A stretch of DNA of 64,000 nucleotides from Brevibacillus migulae. Lineage in GTDB: Bacteria; Bacillota; Bacilli; Brevibacillales; Brevibacillaceae. Of the stretch, positions 53,470-63,773 are shown in pieces. The stretch lies in contig NZ_SDKD01000004.1 in the NCBI RefSeq assembly GCF_004521915.1, forward strand, positions 216,815-280,814. Direction: 5' to 3'. The notes beneath the pieces are model-generated. The model ran no database searches and was not told where the DNA came from. It saw only the letters and a program-made list of their open reading frames with translations. Within the stretch, counting starts at the first letter, position 1; every line of letters begins with the position of its first letter. The position numbers and the translations under genes are program-made.

Positions 53470-53820
53470 TTGAGCAATCCGCATGAAAATCAGGTATTGC
53501 CTCCAAAGACCTGTACCATCGATCGCATGATCACATTGCCTGCCGATATTGAAAAGGTAATCAAGGGACAAAAAACAGCCACACGTCGAAACGGGAGATA
53601 TGCCGATGTGGGAGAAATCATGGAGCTTCAGGGACATCGCTATGTCGTGGAGCGCGTCTATTCGCAGTCATTAGGGGAACTGACCGATGAGCATGCCCGG
53701 CAGGAGGGATTCGACAATCTGGAGGCTTACAAGCAATCCATCTTGTCGATGCATCCGGGAATGCCATGGTTGCCGCAGATGAGAGTGTGGGTTCATGAAT
53801 TTCGCCCGGTCGAGGCATAG
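53470..53820 (+). CDS. ASCH domain protein
   Basis: TTG 53470 is the likely start, preceded by GAGGAAAGGGTGA; the product has 116 residues. The ASCH (PUA-like) fold is suggested by ADIEKVIKGQKTATRRNGRYADVGEIMELQGHRYVVERVYSQSLGELTDEHARQEGF and the final MRVWVHEF. ASCH proteins bind RNA or modified nucleosides. The next gene begins 12 bp after its stop, so an operon is possible. Confidence 0.8.
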   Translation: MSNPHENQVLPPKTCTIDRMITLPADIEKVIKGQKTATRRNGRYADVGEIMELQGHRYVVERVYSQSLGELTDEHARQEGFDNLEAYKQSILSMHPGMPWLPQMRVWVHEFRPVEA

Positions 53821-53832
53821 CGTATGCAATAA

Positions 53833-54273
53833 ATGAGTACGCTTTATCCGTTCTTGCTGTATATTCACATCGTGAGCGCGATCATGTCGATCGGCCCCTT
53901 TTTTGTGCTCATCCCCATGGTCAAAAAGCTGCGGGAGGCGAGCGAGCAGGAGGAGCAGGCCTATGTGAACACGTTTCGCTTTGTCATTCAGCTGGCGAAG
54001 CATGCGGGACATGTGCTGGTGGTCTCGGGCATCCTGCTTCTGTTAAGCGGACCATGGGCGTGGACAACGTCATGGGTCTTGATGACGATTATCGTGATGG
54101 TCAGCTCGCTGTTCTTTTTGGCGCGAGCCTTTTCACCAACCTTGCGAAAGCTGCGTGATTCGCAGCAGGATCGGGCCAAGCTGGTGCAAAAGCTGCAGCG
54201 CGCCATCTGGATCTACCTTGCATTATTGGGGATCATGCTGTGGTTTATGGTTACAAAGCCCGTTCTCTGGTAA
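53833..54273 (+). CDS. Small membrane protein, DUF2269-like
   Basis: The 146-residue protein has four membrane segments (about 5-28, 55-73, 78-97 and 122-140) with a charged loop after the first. The pattern LYIHIVSAIMSIGPFF at the start and GHVLVVSGILLLLSGPWAWTTSWVL resembles DUF2269 proteins of unknown function. There is no clear SD at ATG 53833; translation may be coupled to the ASCH gene. A terminator follows. Confidence 0.65.
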   Translation: MSTLYPFLLYIHIVSAIMSIGPFFVLIPMVKKLREASEQEEQAYVNTFRFVIQLAKHAGHVLVVSGILLLLSGPWAWTTSWVLMTIIVMVSSLFFLARAFSPTLRKLRDSQQDRAKLVQKLQRAIWIYLALLGIMLWFMVTKPVLW

Positions 54274-54278
54274 AGAAG

Positions 54279-54312
54279 AAGAGCATCCTGATGGAAAAGG
54301 ATGCTCTTTTTT
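54279..54312 (+). terminator. Terminator of the ASCH-DUF2269 unit
   Basis: AAGAGCATCC (54279-54288) pairs with GGATGCTCTT (54299-54308), followed by Ts. Confidence 0.9.
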
Positions 54313-54314
54313 CG

Positions 54315-54506
54315 TCAAGAAACGGACAATAGCTTTTGGGTGTGGTCGTGCTCGGAATCGCCGCACCCGCATGGCTTCTCTTCTATCTTTACCGTTTCCA
54401 GCATATAAGCCGGGAAGGACGGATAGCCAAACTCAATAATATCGGCGCAAGTGCCGCAAATGCCTTTTTCTTTTGTTTGTTCCTGACAGAGTGGGCACTG
54501 ATTCAT
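54315..54506 (-). CDS. Small zinc-ribbon protein
   Basis: The 63-residue protein has CPLC and CGTC in the first 20 residues, a likely zinc knuckle, then CGCGDSEHDH near the end, a further metal-binding patch. GAAGGGT lies upstream of ATG 54506. No known family was recognised. It is 27 bp downstream of the HesB-like gene on the same strand, so a joint role in metal or Fe-S handling is possible but unproven. Confidence 0.6.
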   Translation of the reverse strand: MNQCPLCQEQTKEKGICGTCADIIEFGYPSFPAYMLETVKIEEKPCGCGDSEHDHTQKLLSVS

Positions 54507-54533
54507 GGGAAGACCCTTCTTTCTTATGTGAAA

Positions 54534-54797
54534 TTAAACCAAATTCAAGCGGATTTCGTCGTTCATTTGCTGGATGCTCAAGCTTTTTCCGTCATAAAAC
54601 CAAGCATCATCCTGCTTGATGAAAAAAGTCACCTCGTCGCAGGTGAGGCAGTAGTCTTCCACGCCACGCACATCCTTTTCGACGCCGAGAAAGAATCCTT
54701 CTCCCGCTCTGACAAACAGCCGGATGGCTTCACCATTTTTCAACTCAAGCGCTTTTTTATAAAACTCGGCTACGGGTGGGGTCAACTGAAATCTCAT
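54534..54797 (-). CDS. HesB/IscA-like (YneR-type) protein
   Basis: ATG 54797 with AAGGAGCG upstream gives 87 residues. The fold-typical strands VAEFYKKALELKNGEAIRLFVRAGEGFFLGVEKDV and the ending FFIKQDDAWFYDGKSLSI match the HesB/YneR family rather than true IscA: the C-terminal CGCG pair is missing. Only Cys residues in YCLTCDEV remain, so a standard A-type scaffold role is doubtful. Palindromes of the Rex/Fnr type lie upstream. Confidence 0.7.
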   Translation of the reverse strand: MRFQLTPPVAEFYKKALELKNGEAIRLFVRAGEGFFLGVEKDVRGVEDYCLTCDEVTFFIKQDDAWFYDGKSLSIQQMNDEIRLNLV

Positions 54798-54844
54798 GAT
54801 TCTCGCTCCTTTTGATTCAGGGGGCAGATTCCCGCCTGCAATTA

Positions 54845-54938
54845 TGTGAAACAATTCACAAGGAGGTGGATTTAAAAAAGCATCTATCAGAGGCTTTCGT
54901 GCGAACGTCTATATTGTCTTATTGTGAATTATTTCACT
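54845..54938. promoter_or_regulatory. Two Rex/Fnr-type palindromes
   Basis: TGTGAA-N4-TTCACA (54845-54860) and TTGTGAA-N4-TTCACTT (54922-54939) fit both the Rex pattern TTGTGAA-N4-TTCACAA and the Fnr pattern TGTGA-N6-TCACA. They lie 48 and 126 bp upstream of the HesB-like gene in the 54798-55177 gap, suggesting redox control of it. The remaining gap carries the GH1 promoter region. Confidence 0.5.
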
Positions 54939-55034
54939 TGTTTTAACACCTTTATCGTACATCTGCTGCTGCGAAAAGACAACCGAGTTCACCTATTTAA
55001 CATATTTGCTTGAAGACAACCCGTGCGCTGGTGT

Positions 55035-55058
55035 AACACAGTGTTCCGTGGATGGAAC
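55035..55058. promoter_or_regulatory. Palindromes upstream of the GH1 operon
   Basis: AACACAGTGTT (55035-55045) is a perfect palindrome, and GTTCC-N6-GGAAC (55043-55058) overlaps it. They lie about 120-140 bp before the GH1 start, a likely binding place for the RpiR-type regulator at 59241-59987. Confidence 0.4.
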
Positions 55059-55116
55059 AGATACCAATCGTAGCGAACAAGGTACCAAATGATCAAAACG
55101 GATTTACTTTCCATGC

Positions 55117-55132
55117 TTGAAAGCGTTTACTG
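55117..55132 (+). promoter_or_regulatory. CcpA cre site of the GH1-PTS operon
   Basis: TTGAAAGCGTTTACTG matches the cre consensus WTGNNARCGNWWWCAW at 14 of 16 positions, 46 bp before the GH1 start. Confidence 0.75.
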
Positions 55133-55171
55133 AAAAACAAGAGAGACCCAAAACGCAAGACGAAGGAGTGA

Positions 55172-56617
<1,446 letters not shown>

Positions 56618-56634
56618 AGGGAGAGTCGGTCTTT

Positions 56635-56940
56635 ATGAAAAAGATTTTATTGGTATGCGCTGCAGGGATGTCCACGAGTCTGTTGGTCAACAAGATGAAG
56701 GAGCACGCAAATGAAATTGGAACCGAAGTGGAGATTTTTGCCCTGCCTGTTTCCGAATGCAGCTCGGTCGCGGATGAGGTCGATGTAGTGCTGCTGGGAC
56801 CGCAAGTGCGCTATCAAAAGGCTCAGGTGGAAAAAGTCGTGAAAAAAGAGACGCCGATTGAAGTGATCGATATGAGAGATTATGGGACGATGAACGGAAA
56901 AGGCGTATTGGAGCGGGCATTGAAGCTGATCGCGAATTAA
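56635..56940 (+). CDS. PTS cellobiose/lactose-family IIB component
   Basis: The 101-residue protein begins with the IIB signature ILLVCAAGMSTSLLVNKM, in which Cys8 is the phosphorylated residue, and has LLGPQVRYQ and the MRDYGTMNG ending. It passes phosphate from IIA to the sugar bound by IIC. GGGAGAG precedes ATG 56635. It lies 17 bp after the GH1 stop. No IIA gene is in the operon. Confidence 0.93.
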   Translation: MKKILLVCAAGMSTSLLVNKMKEHANEIGTEVEIFALPVSECSSVADEVDVVLLGPQVRYQKAQVEKVVKKETPIEVIDMRDYGTMNGKGVLERALKLIAN

Positions 56941-56973
56941 CTGAGAAGAAGAAAGAGGAGTAGGGGGAGCGAC

Positions 56974-58308
56974 ATGAGTGCGTGGATGGAGAAGTTTGAG
57001 AGTCTGGTCGAGCGTTTTCTGGTACCCGTCGCAACAAAGTTGAACTCACAACGGCATGTATGTGCCGTTCGTGACGCATTTATTCTCTCATTTCCGATAA
57101 CCATGGCAGGATCGATCATCATTCTGTTGAACTTTGCGATTTTATCACCGGATGGGTTCATCGCGAAAATCTTGTTCCTCGGGAGTCTGTTTCCCAATCT
57201 GGCAGACTATCAGCAGGTTTTCACCCCGGTATTGCGCGGATCACTCGACATCATGGCCATCTTCATCGTATTTCTGGTCGCGCGGAATCTGGCCATTTCC
57301 CTCAAGGCCGATGAATTATTATGCGGATTGACAGCGCTTTCGTGTTATTTTATTATCTATACGCCATATGTGGTCGTAGAAGGGCAAAATCACCTGACGA
57401 CCAGATGGATGGGACCCCAGGGATTATTTGTGGGCATTCTCGTTGGCCTCGTGGTGGGCGAAGTATTTTGCCGCCTCTCTCATGCCAAACGCTTGCAAAT
57501 CAATATGCCGGCTCAAGTGCCGCCCGCGATTGCCCGCACGTTTAAGGTGCTGTTTCCGATTGTGTTTATTACCGTAGGGTTTGCTGTACTTAGTTTCGTT
57601 ATTTCGCAATATTATGAAAAAGGGATCCATGAGCTGGTCTATACGCTTCTCCAGGCACCACTGCGGGATATGGGGACCAATATCTTCACCGTCGTGCTAC
57701 TCGGGATCATCTCCAATTTCTTATGGGTGTTCGGGATTCACGGCCCCAATACCGTCGCGGCGATTCGTGAAACCATTTTTGCAGAGGCGAACCTGCAAAA
57801 TCTGGCGTACGCCGCAGAAAAGGGGACAGCATGGGGGGCTCCTTTTCCAGAGACCTGGGCATTGAACGATGCGTTTGCCAACTATGGCGGATCCGGCATG
57901 ACCTTGGGGCTGATCATCGCCATCTTCATTGCCTCCAGACGGAAGGATTATCGCGATATCGGAAAATTGTCAGCCGCACCTGGACTGTTTAACATTAATG
58001 AGCCCGTGATTTTTGGGCTGCCAATCGTCTTGAATCCGTTGTTCCTCATCCCGTTTATCCTCGTACCGGCAGTGAATACGGTCATCGGCTATCTGTTCAT
58101 CAAAATGCAAATCATTCCGCCGATCGCCTACGCGATTCCCTGGACGACACCGGGGCCGCTGATTCCGTTTTTTGGCACGGGCGGCAATCTGATGGCTTTG
58201 GTGGTTGGATTGCTCTGTCTGGCTGTCTCCACGATCATCTACTTGCCGTTTGTCATTGCGGCGAACAAAACCGTAGCACAAAAAAGCGACGAATCCGTCA
58301 GCGGGTAA
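56974..58308 (+). CDS. PTS cellobiose-family IIC permease
   Basis: The 444-residue protein has about ten membrane segments and the lactose/cellobiose IIC markers: VRDAFILSFPITMAGSIIILLNF, GIHGPNTVAAIRETIFAEA and GLFNINEPVIFGLPIVLNPLFLIPFILVP (substrate-binding NEPVIFG). It takes up beta-glucosides with phosphorylation. GAGGAGTAGGGGGAG precedes ATG 56974. Confidence 0.94.
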   Translation: MSAWMEKFESLVERFLVPVATKLNSQRHVCAVRDAFILSFPITMAGSIIILLNFAILSPDGFIAKILFLGSLFPNLADYQQVFTPVLRGSLDIMAIFIVFLVARNLAISLKADELLCGLTALSCYFIIYTPYVVVEGQNHLTTRWMGPQGLFVGILVGLVVGEVFCRLSHAKRLQINMPAQVPPAIARTFKVLFPIVFITVGFAVLSFVISQYYEKGIHELVYTLLQAPLRDMGTNIFTVVLLGIISNFLWVFGIHGPNTVAAIRETIFAEANLQNLAYAAEKGTAWGAPFPETWALNDAFANYGGSGMTLGLIIAIFIASRRKDYRDIGKLSAAPGLFNINEPVIFGLPIVLNPLFLIPFILVPAVNTVIGYLFIKMQIIPPIAYAIPWTTPGPLIPFFGTGGNLMALVVGLLCLAVSTIIYLPFVIAANKTVAQKSDESVSG

Positions 58309-58325
58309 AAGAGGTGACTGTCAGC

Positions 58326-59231
58326 GTGTCTCTCTATTTGGCATTTGATATTGGAGGAACCGATGTAAAGTGGGGATTGATCGACGGGGAGGGTGAAATC
58401 CGCCTGCAGGATCAATTCTCTTCCAACCATGCAGATGGAGATGCCATCTTGCAAGGGATGGTGGATCAATACCGGAAGCATGCCGCGCAAATCACAGGGG
58501 TGGCGATCAGCGCCCCGGGGTTTGTCGATCCGGATCGCGGTTATTTGGAAACAGGCGGTGCCATCCGTTCGTTTTACGATTTTCACATGAAGGCCTACTT
58601 GGAAGAACGGATGCATGTGCCGGTAACCGTCGAAAATGACGTGAACTGTGTCGCCTTGGCGGAGAAATGGAAAGGAAATGCACAGCAGGATACCGATTTC
58701 CTGTGCCTGACGATTGGCACGGGTGTCGGCGGAGCGCTCTTTTTACGCAATGAACTGTACCGAGGCCACGGGTTTCGCGCTGGTGAATTCGGATTTATGA
58801 TTACCCAAGGCTTGCACAATCACATCCCCGTGGAATGTACGATGAGCAGGGTCGGGGCCATGCGGGCTTTGCGGGAAAAATATGCGATGGCGATGAATCT
58901 ATCCCCGCAGGAGGTGACCGGATTTGATGTCTTCGCAGCCTATGATCGGCAAGAGCCCATAGCTGTCCACCTCGTCGGGATGTTTTTGCAAAATATCGCG
59001 ATCGGCATTTATAACCTCTGCTACATCTTGAATCCGAAAAAGATCTTGCTCGGCGGGGGTATCACTTCGCGAGAGACGCTGCTCGCGGAAATCAAAGGAC
59101 ATCTCGCTTATCTGGGGGTTACAGATAAAGAAGTGGAGCTGGACCTCTGCCATTTTCGGAACAACGCCGGGATCGTCGGCGCCGTCTATCACCATCTTCA
59201 GCAGCAAAAGATAGGAAAAGAGCCGCTGTAG
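58326..59231 (+). CDS. ROK family sugar kinase
   Basis: GTG 58326 is chosen because GAGGTGA (58311-58317) is spaced for it; product 301 residues. ROK motifs: LAFDIGGTDVKWGLID (phosphate 1), ISAPGFVD, VENDVNCVALAE and LTIGTGVGGALFL. The usual CxCGxxGC zinc motif is not visible. In this operon it may act as a glucokinase for the free glucose released by the GH1 enzyme, or as a beta-glucoside kinase (BglK-like), which would fit the absence of IIA. Confidence 0.88.
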   Translation: MSLYLAFDIGGTDVKWGLIDGEGEIRLQDQFSSNHADGDAILQGMVDQYRKHAAQITGVAISAPGFVDPDRGYLETGGAIRSFYDFHMKAYLEERMHVPVTVENDVNCVALAEKWKGNAQQDTDFLCLTIGTGVGGALFLRNELYRGHGFRAGEFGFMITQGLHNHIPVECTMSRVGAMRALREKYAMAMNLSPQEVTGFDVFAAYDRQEPIAVHLVGMFLQNIAIGIYNLCYILNPKKILLGGGITSRETLLAEIKGHLAYLGVTDKEVELDLCHFRNNAGIVGAVYHHLQQQKIGKEPL

Positions 59232-59265
59232 AGCTACCTGTTAGCTCTGCGACGGCTTTTCCTTT
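59219..59265. terminator. Bidirectional terminator overlapping both stop codons
   Basis: AGCCG and AGAGCTA (59221-59235) pair with TAGCTCT and CGGCT (59241-59257), followed by TTTTCCTTTT. Confidence 0.75.
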
Positions 59266-59987
59266 TGGAGCTGGGCATACGTCGCTTTTGCCAGCGTCTC
59301 CAGCAAAAAGACAACGGGAATCTGCGTCGTAATGTTGGCGTCACCCATGTACTCCGGGGTGACATAGTAAGACAGGTTATGGTCGGACATGCTGCTCAGG
59401 GTGCAGTGGGTTTGATTCGTGATGCTGATAATCACACTGCCTTCTTCCTTGAACTGATGGACTTGGGACAGAGTCGTCGGCGTTTCTCCGGAGACGGATA
59501 AGACGATCGTGACGCTGTCTTTCAGCATCTGCCCGTGAATCGGAAAGAAGGGATCTTTGATATGCAGGGAAAACTTTTTCAAATTGGAGAAGAAACGTGC
59601 GCCATACTCAGCCAGAATGCCTGAGCTGCCGACACCGATAAAGATCACATGCTTGGCATCCGCGATCAAGGCGGCTATGGTGTTGATGCTCTCATCGTAG
59701 TCTTGCGAGAGTGTGCGAGTGAGAAACTCTTTGGCGACATGCTTGGTGCTGGCGAGCTGATGCTTTTCATTTTCCTCCAGGTACAGTTTCAGCTTCACCT
59801 TGAATTCGGAAAATCCGTCACATCCCAGCTTGCGGCAGAAGCGGAGTATCGTCGTGGTCGAGACATGCGTTTCCTTCGCGAGATCACGCACCCGCATATA
59901 GACGATTTTGTGGGCATGGAGAATGATATAGTTGTACAGCATGAATTCAAGCTCGGAAAAGCTGGCGATTTTTTCACTTGTAAACAT
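59241..59987 (-). CDS. MurR/RpiR family regulator
   Basis: ATG 59987 with GAGGTG upstream gives 248 residues. An N-terminal RpiR HTH (VYMRVRDLAKETHVSTTTILRFCRKLGCDGFSEFKVKLKLYL, about residues 30-70) is followed by a SIS sugar-phosphate domain (about 95-240; FIGVGSSGILAEYGARFF and IVLSVSGETPTT). It likely senses a phosphorylated sugar and regulates the convergent GH1-PTS-ROK operon. Confidence 0.9.
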   Translation of the reverse strand: MFTSEKIASFSELEFMLYNYIILHAHKIVYMRVRDLAKETHVSTTTILRFCRKLGCDGFSEFKVKLKLYLEENEKHQLASTKHVAKEFLTRTLSQDYDESINTIAALIADAKHVIFIGVGSSGILAEYGARFFSNLKKFSLHIKDPFFPIHGQMLKDSVTIVLSVSGETPTTLSQVHQFKEEGSVIISITNQTHCTLSSMSDHNLSYYVTPEYMGDANITTQIPVVFLLETLAKATYAQLQKEKPSQS

Positions 59988-60168
59988 GCCACACCTCGCG
60001 ACTCTGGTATCACAACATTGTGAATCCATTATACACTTTTCCGCGCATGTTCTGATACAGTAGAGAGGACAGGGTTACCGCATGGGGGCTTTCGGCAACA
60101 CTGAATGTGGGACGAGCCCCAAGCCGGCTTACATACCGATTAATGTTCATAAGAAGGGATTTCAACGC

Positions 60169-60858
60169 ATGAGAATCAATAAGTTCATCAGTGAAACGGG
60201 AATCTGCTCGAGACGGGAAGCGGATAAATGGATTCAAGACGGACGCGTCACGATCAATGGCGTGGTGGCAGAGTTGGGCAGCACGGCCGAGCCCGGTGAC
60301 GATGTGCGCGTCGATGGAAAGCCGATCGGACAGAAAAAGAAACCGATTTACATCGCCTTAAACAAGCCGGTAGGGATCACGTCTACGACAGAAAGGCATG
60401 TGGAAGGCAACATCATTGATTTTGTCAATCATCCGGAGCGCATCTTCCCCATTGGCCGGCTTGATAAAGATTCTCAGGGGCTGATTTTGCTGACAAACGA
60501 CGGCGATATCGTCAACAAGATTTTGCGAGCAGAAAACAACCATGAGAAAGAATATATCGTGACTGTGAACCGCCCCATTACGCCTGAGTTTGTACAGGGT
60601 ATGTCCAGCGGCGTAAAGATTCTTGGCACGAAAACGAAGCCGTGCAAGGTAACGCGCCTCGATGATCGTGTATTTCGGATTATCCTCACCCAAGGTTTAA
60701 ACAGACAGATTCGCCGCATGTGCGAAGTGTTTGGCTATCGGGTGATGAAGCTGGAGCGTATCCGCATCATGAATATACGCTTGGATGGCTTGAAAATCGG
60801 GCATTGGCGCAATTTAACCCCGCAAGAGCTCAAACAGCTGATGTCATATATTCAGTAG
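60169..60858 (+). CDS. rluF: 23S rRNA pseudouridine synthase RluF
   Basis: ATG 60169 with AGAAGGGA upstream gives 229 residues. It has an N-terminal S4 RNA-binding domain ([34 protein letters not shown]) and the RsuA/RluF catalytic core: [19 protein letters not shown] with the catalytic Asp, [15 protein letters not shown], and [28 protein letters not shown]. It modifies U2604 (E. coli numbering) of 23S rRNA. Single gene. Confidence 0.92.
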   Translation: MRINKFISETGICSRREADKWIQDGRVTINGVVAELGSTAEPGDDVRVDGKPIGQKKKPIYIALNKPVGITSTTERHVEGNIIDFVNHPERIFPIGRLDKDSQGLILLTNDGDIVNKILRAENNHEKEYIVTVNRPITPEFVQGMSSGVKILGTKTKPCKVTRLDDRVFRIILTQGLNRQIRRMCEVFGYRVMKLERIRIMNIRLDGLKIGHWRNLTPQELKQLMSYIQ

Positions 60859-60889
60859 ATTTTGGGAAAAATTTCACAAAAATCCATGC

Positions 60890-60918
60890 TTGAAATATGT
60901 TTGATCGGGTGATACATT
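60890..60918 (+). promoter_or_regulatory. Promoter of ptsG
   Basis: TTGAAA (60890-60895), 17 bp, TACATT (60913-60918). It would start a leader of about 300 nt ending at the ptsG start. Confidence 0.65.
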
Positions 60919-61030
60919 ATCAGCAGGAAATGAAAAATTGGGTTGCGAAGCAAAGCGTCAGCCTTTCGTTTGCAAAGGCTTTCACATTTGCCTTTCCTGA
61001 ACTGTTTGATCTTGATAACTTGATACGCTG

Positions 61031-61137
61031 CGTGTTACTGATTCGATCAGGCATGAGAAAAAGAACGTGATGAAGCGTGGGGTGCATACCCGTAACGCAT
61101 CATTGCCGTTGTTTTCCTCATGCCTTTTTGCTTTTTG
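61031..61137 (+). promoter_or_regulatory. GlcT RAT antiterminator site and overlapping terminator
   Basis: CGTGTTACTGATTCGATCAG followed by GCATGAG (61031-61057) matches the ribonucleic antiterminator of ptsG bound by GlcT. Its last bases AGGCATGAG (61049-61057) also form the left arm of a terminator with CTCATGCCT (61117-61125) and a T-rich tail. The stem continues inside with AACG, GATG and GCGT paired to ACGC, CATT and CGTT. GlcT-RNA binding and the terminator exclude each other. glcT itself is not in the window. Confidence 0.9.
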
Positions 61138-61230
61138 GTTGACTCTTCACTCGCACTGATTTTTCCTTTTCCCCTGGCACATACTACGTGCAAGGAAATA
61201 AAGCTACGTAAGCAGAAAAGAGGAGCTGTT

Positions 61231-63249
61231 ATGTTTAAGAATGCTTTTGGTACCCTGCAAAAAGTAGGGAAAGCATTGATGCTGCCAGTAGCCATTTTGC
61301 CGGCAGCGGGGATCCTGCTCGCATTCGGGAATGCGCTGCACAACCCAACCTTGCTTGCCCAGATGCCGTTTTTGGAAGCGCACTGGGTGCAATTGATTGC
61401 CAGCGTGATGGAGCAAGCGGGCAACATCGTATTTTCTAACCTGTCACTGCTGTTTGCCGTAGGTGTTGCCGTCGGTCTCGCTGGCGGTGAAGGGGTAGCG
61501 GGTCTGGCCGCAATCATCGGATACTTGATCATGAATGTGACGATGAGCGTGATCGCAGGTGTGACCCAGGAGCAAATCGCAAAAGATCCATCTCTGGCCA
61601 ATGTACTGGGGATTCCTACGATCCAAACAGGAGTATTCGGCGGTATCATCATCGGGATCTTAGCCGCAGCGATGTACAACAAGTATTACAAAATTGAACT
61701 TCCATCGTATCTCGGCTTCTTCGCGGGGAAACGTTTTGTGCCGATCATTACTTCCGTGTTCTCCCTGATTCTCGGGATTCTGATGGTATTCATCTGGCCG
61801 CCCATCCAAGGGGGACTCAACGCTTTCTCCCACAATATGATTGACGCAAACCCGACACTGGCTGCATTTATCTTTGGTGTCATTGAACGCGCTTTAATTC
61901 CGTTTGGTCTGCATCATATTTTCTACTCACCGTTCTGGTATGAATTCGGAGAATATACGAATGCGGCAGGGCAAATCATTCGCGGTGACCAAAAAATCTT
62001 CTTTGAACAAATCAAAGACGGGGTAACTCTCACTGCAGGTACGTTCATGGTAGGGAAATTCCCATTCATGATGTTCGGATTGCCGGCAGCAGCATTGGCC
62101 ATCTATCATGAAGCGCGTCCTGAGCAAAAGAAACTGGTGGCGGGGATCATGGGTTCTGCCGCATTGACCTCGTTCCTGACAGGGATTACGGAGCCAATCG
62201 AGTTCTCCTTCCTGTTTGTAGCACCGGTGCTGTTCGCGATTCATACGATCTTTGCCGGGTTGTCCTTCATGATCATGCAGATCCTGAATGTCAAAATCGG
62301 GATGACCTTCTCTGGCGGTGTGATCGACTTCCTGCTGTTCGGGGTGCTGCCGAACCGTACGGATTGGTGGCTGGTCTTCCCGGTAGGCTTGGCGTTTGCC
62401 GTGATTTACTATTTCGGATTCCGTTTTGCGATTCGCAAGTTCAACCTGAAAACACCAGGTCGTGAAGATGTTACAGAAGAGAATCAAGCAGGCGGCAATG
62501 TGGAAGCAGGCGAGCTTGCGGCTAACGTCCTCGATGCAATGGGCGGAGCAAGCAATATCGCGCATCTGGATGCGTGCATTACACGTCTGCGCGTATCTGT
62601 GAATGACATCAAAGAAGTAGATAAAAACCGTCTGAAAAACCTGGGTGCATCCGGGGTGCTTGAAGTAGGCAACAACATCCAAGCGATTTTTGGGCCGAAA
62701 TCGGACAATCTGAAATCGCAAATCGCGGATATTATGCAAGGCAGAACGCCGCGTGCGACTACGGCAACGGATACGCGTCCAGCTGTCGTAGATGCAGAAG
62801 CAGGTCAAAAAGAAGACATCATCGTTCCGTTGAAAGGCACCATTTTGCCGATTGAGGAAGTGCCGGATGCGATGTTCTCGCAAAAATTGATGGGCGACGG
62901 CTTTGCCATTGATCCAACCGATGGAACCGTCGTGTCTCCTGTAGACGGAAAAGTAGCGAACCTGTTCCACACCAAGCACGCGATGGGCATCGTCTCTGAT
63001 CTGGGCCGTGAGATCCTGATTCACGTAGGGATTGATACGGTGAAGCTGAACGGCGAAGGATTCGAAGCGCTGGTGTCCGAGGGCGACTACGTGTCACAGG
63101 GACAGCCTCTGTTGAAGGTCGATCTGGAATATGTCAAAAAGAACGCTCCATCCATCATCACACCGATCGTCTTTACCAACCTCAGAGATGGGGAAACGGT
63201 AAGCGTCGATCGCGAGAAACGGACCGTTCAGATCAAGCAAAACGGATAA
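61231..63249 (+). CDS. ptsG: PTS glucose-specific enzyme IICBA
   Basis: ATG 61231 with AGAGGAG upstream gives 672 residues. IIC (about 1-420) begins [31 protein letters not shown] and has [20 protein letters not shown] (about 430-510) carries the phosphorylated Cys449 in [15 protein letters not shown] (about 530-672) carries the active His598 in [17 protein letters not shown], with the helper His in TKHAMGI. It imports glucose as glucose-6-phosphate and triggers the GlcT switch; a T-run terminator follows. Confidence 0.97.
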   Translation: MFKNAFGTLQKVGKALMLPVAILPAAGILLAFGNALHNPTLLAQMPFLEAHWVQLIASVMEQAGNIVFSNLSLLFAVGVAVGLAGGEGVAGLAAIIGYLIMNVTMSVIAGVTQEQIAKDPSLANVLGIPTIQTGVFGGIIIGILAAAMYNKYYKIELPSYLGFFAGKRFVPIITSVFSLILGILMVFIWPPIQGGLNAFSHNMIDANPTLAAFIFGVIERALIPFGLHHIFYSPFWYEFGEYTNAAGQIIRGDQKIFFEQIKDGVTLTAGTFMVGKFPFMMFGLPAAALAIYHEARPEQKKLVAGIMGSAALTSFLTGITEPIEFSFLFVAPVLFAIHTIFAGLSFMIMQILNVKIGMTFSGGVIDFLLFGVLPNRTDWWLVFPVGLAFAVIYYFGFRFAIRKFNLKTPGREDVTEENQAGGNVEAGELAANVLDAMGGASNIAHLDACITRLRVSVNDIKEVDKNRLKNLGASGVLEVGNNIQAIFGPKSDNLKSQIADIMQGRTPRATTATDTRPAVVDAEAGQKEDIIVPLKGTILPIEEVPDAMFSQKLMGDGFAIDPTDGTVVSPVDGKVANLFHTKHAMGIVSDLGREILIHVGIDTVKLNGEGFEALVSEGDYVSQGQPLLKVDLEYVKKNAPSIITPIVFTNLRDGETVSVDREKRTVQIKQNG

Positions 63250-63252
63250 AAT

Positions 63253-63296
63253 GAAGAAGCTGCTGTCACTGTGAAGGTGACGGCAGCTTCTTCTTA
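63253..63296. terminator. Terminator of ptsG
   Basis: GAAGCTGC-T-GTCAC (63256-63269) pairs with GTGAC-G-GCAGCTTC (63277-63290), with further GAAGAA/TTCTTC extension. It may also serve the convergent ymaF-like gene. Confidence 0.8.
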
Positions 63297-63314
63297 TCCA
63301 CCAGTTGTTGTTTT

Positions 63315-63653
63315 TCACATGATTGCCCTGCCAGTTCCCCCGCGGTAGTAATGAATGTGTCCATCGTTATAAGTGGTTTGCCCCGAAAATTCGTGGTAAT
63401 GGCTCCCGTCTGGCAAAGGAATAGGCGGACCTGTCCACCCGCTGAAATGATGCACATGCCCATCATCAAAGGTAGTGGTTCCTTCATAATAGTGGACATG
63501 CTGATTTCCATAACCTTGTGGAGGAGAGGTTCTTCCACGCACCCGATGCCGATGCCGATCATTCACGGTGGTTGGAGTGTCATAGTCATGCAGGTGGCCT
63601 GGTATATCAGAAAATCTTACAAAGTGCAATGAATGACTGTGCTTACCTTTCAA
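63315..63653 (-). CDS. ymaF: YmaF family His-rich protein
   Basis: TTG 63653 is the likely start, with AAGGGGCG about 9 bp upstream; 112 residues. The protein is built of about 25-residue units carrying HxH pairs, for example HVHYYEGTTTFDDGHVHHFSG and HYHEFSGQTTYNDGHIHYYRG, the YmaF pattern. It has about 18 His and no Cys. The spacing suggests metal binding on a beta-rich scaffold, but no function is known for the family. The gap from 63654 to repeat A4 shows nothing else. Confidence 0.85.
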   Translation of the reverse strand: MKGKHSHSLHFVRFSDIPGHLHDYDTPTTVNDRHRHRVRGRTSPPQGYGNQHVHYYEGTTTFDDGHVHHFSGWTGPPIPLPDGSHYHEFSGQTTYNDGHIHYYRGGTGRAIM

Positions 63654-63773
63654 TTAGAAACGCCCCTTTGCCCTTCATTTACCATAGTAAATGCGGGTCA
63701 CAGACGTTTCGAAACGGACAGTGGTCCATAGAAGGGTGATTATGCAAGGATTATGGTTACGATGACTGCAACG

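Noticed and set aside
54860..54900. Strong SD AAGGAGGTGG on the plus strand in the 54798-55177 gap
   Set aside because: No start codon lies at a proper distance, and the following frame is short and stops. It may be a relic.
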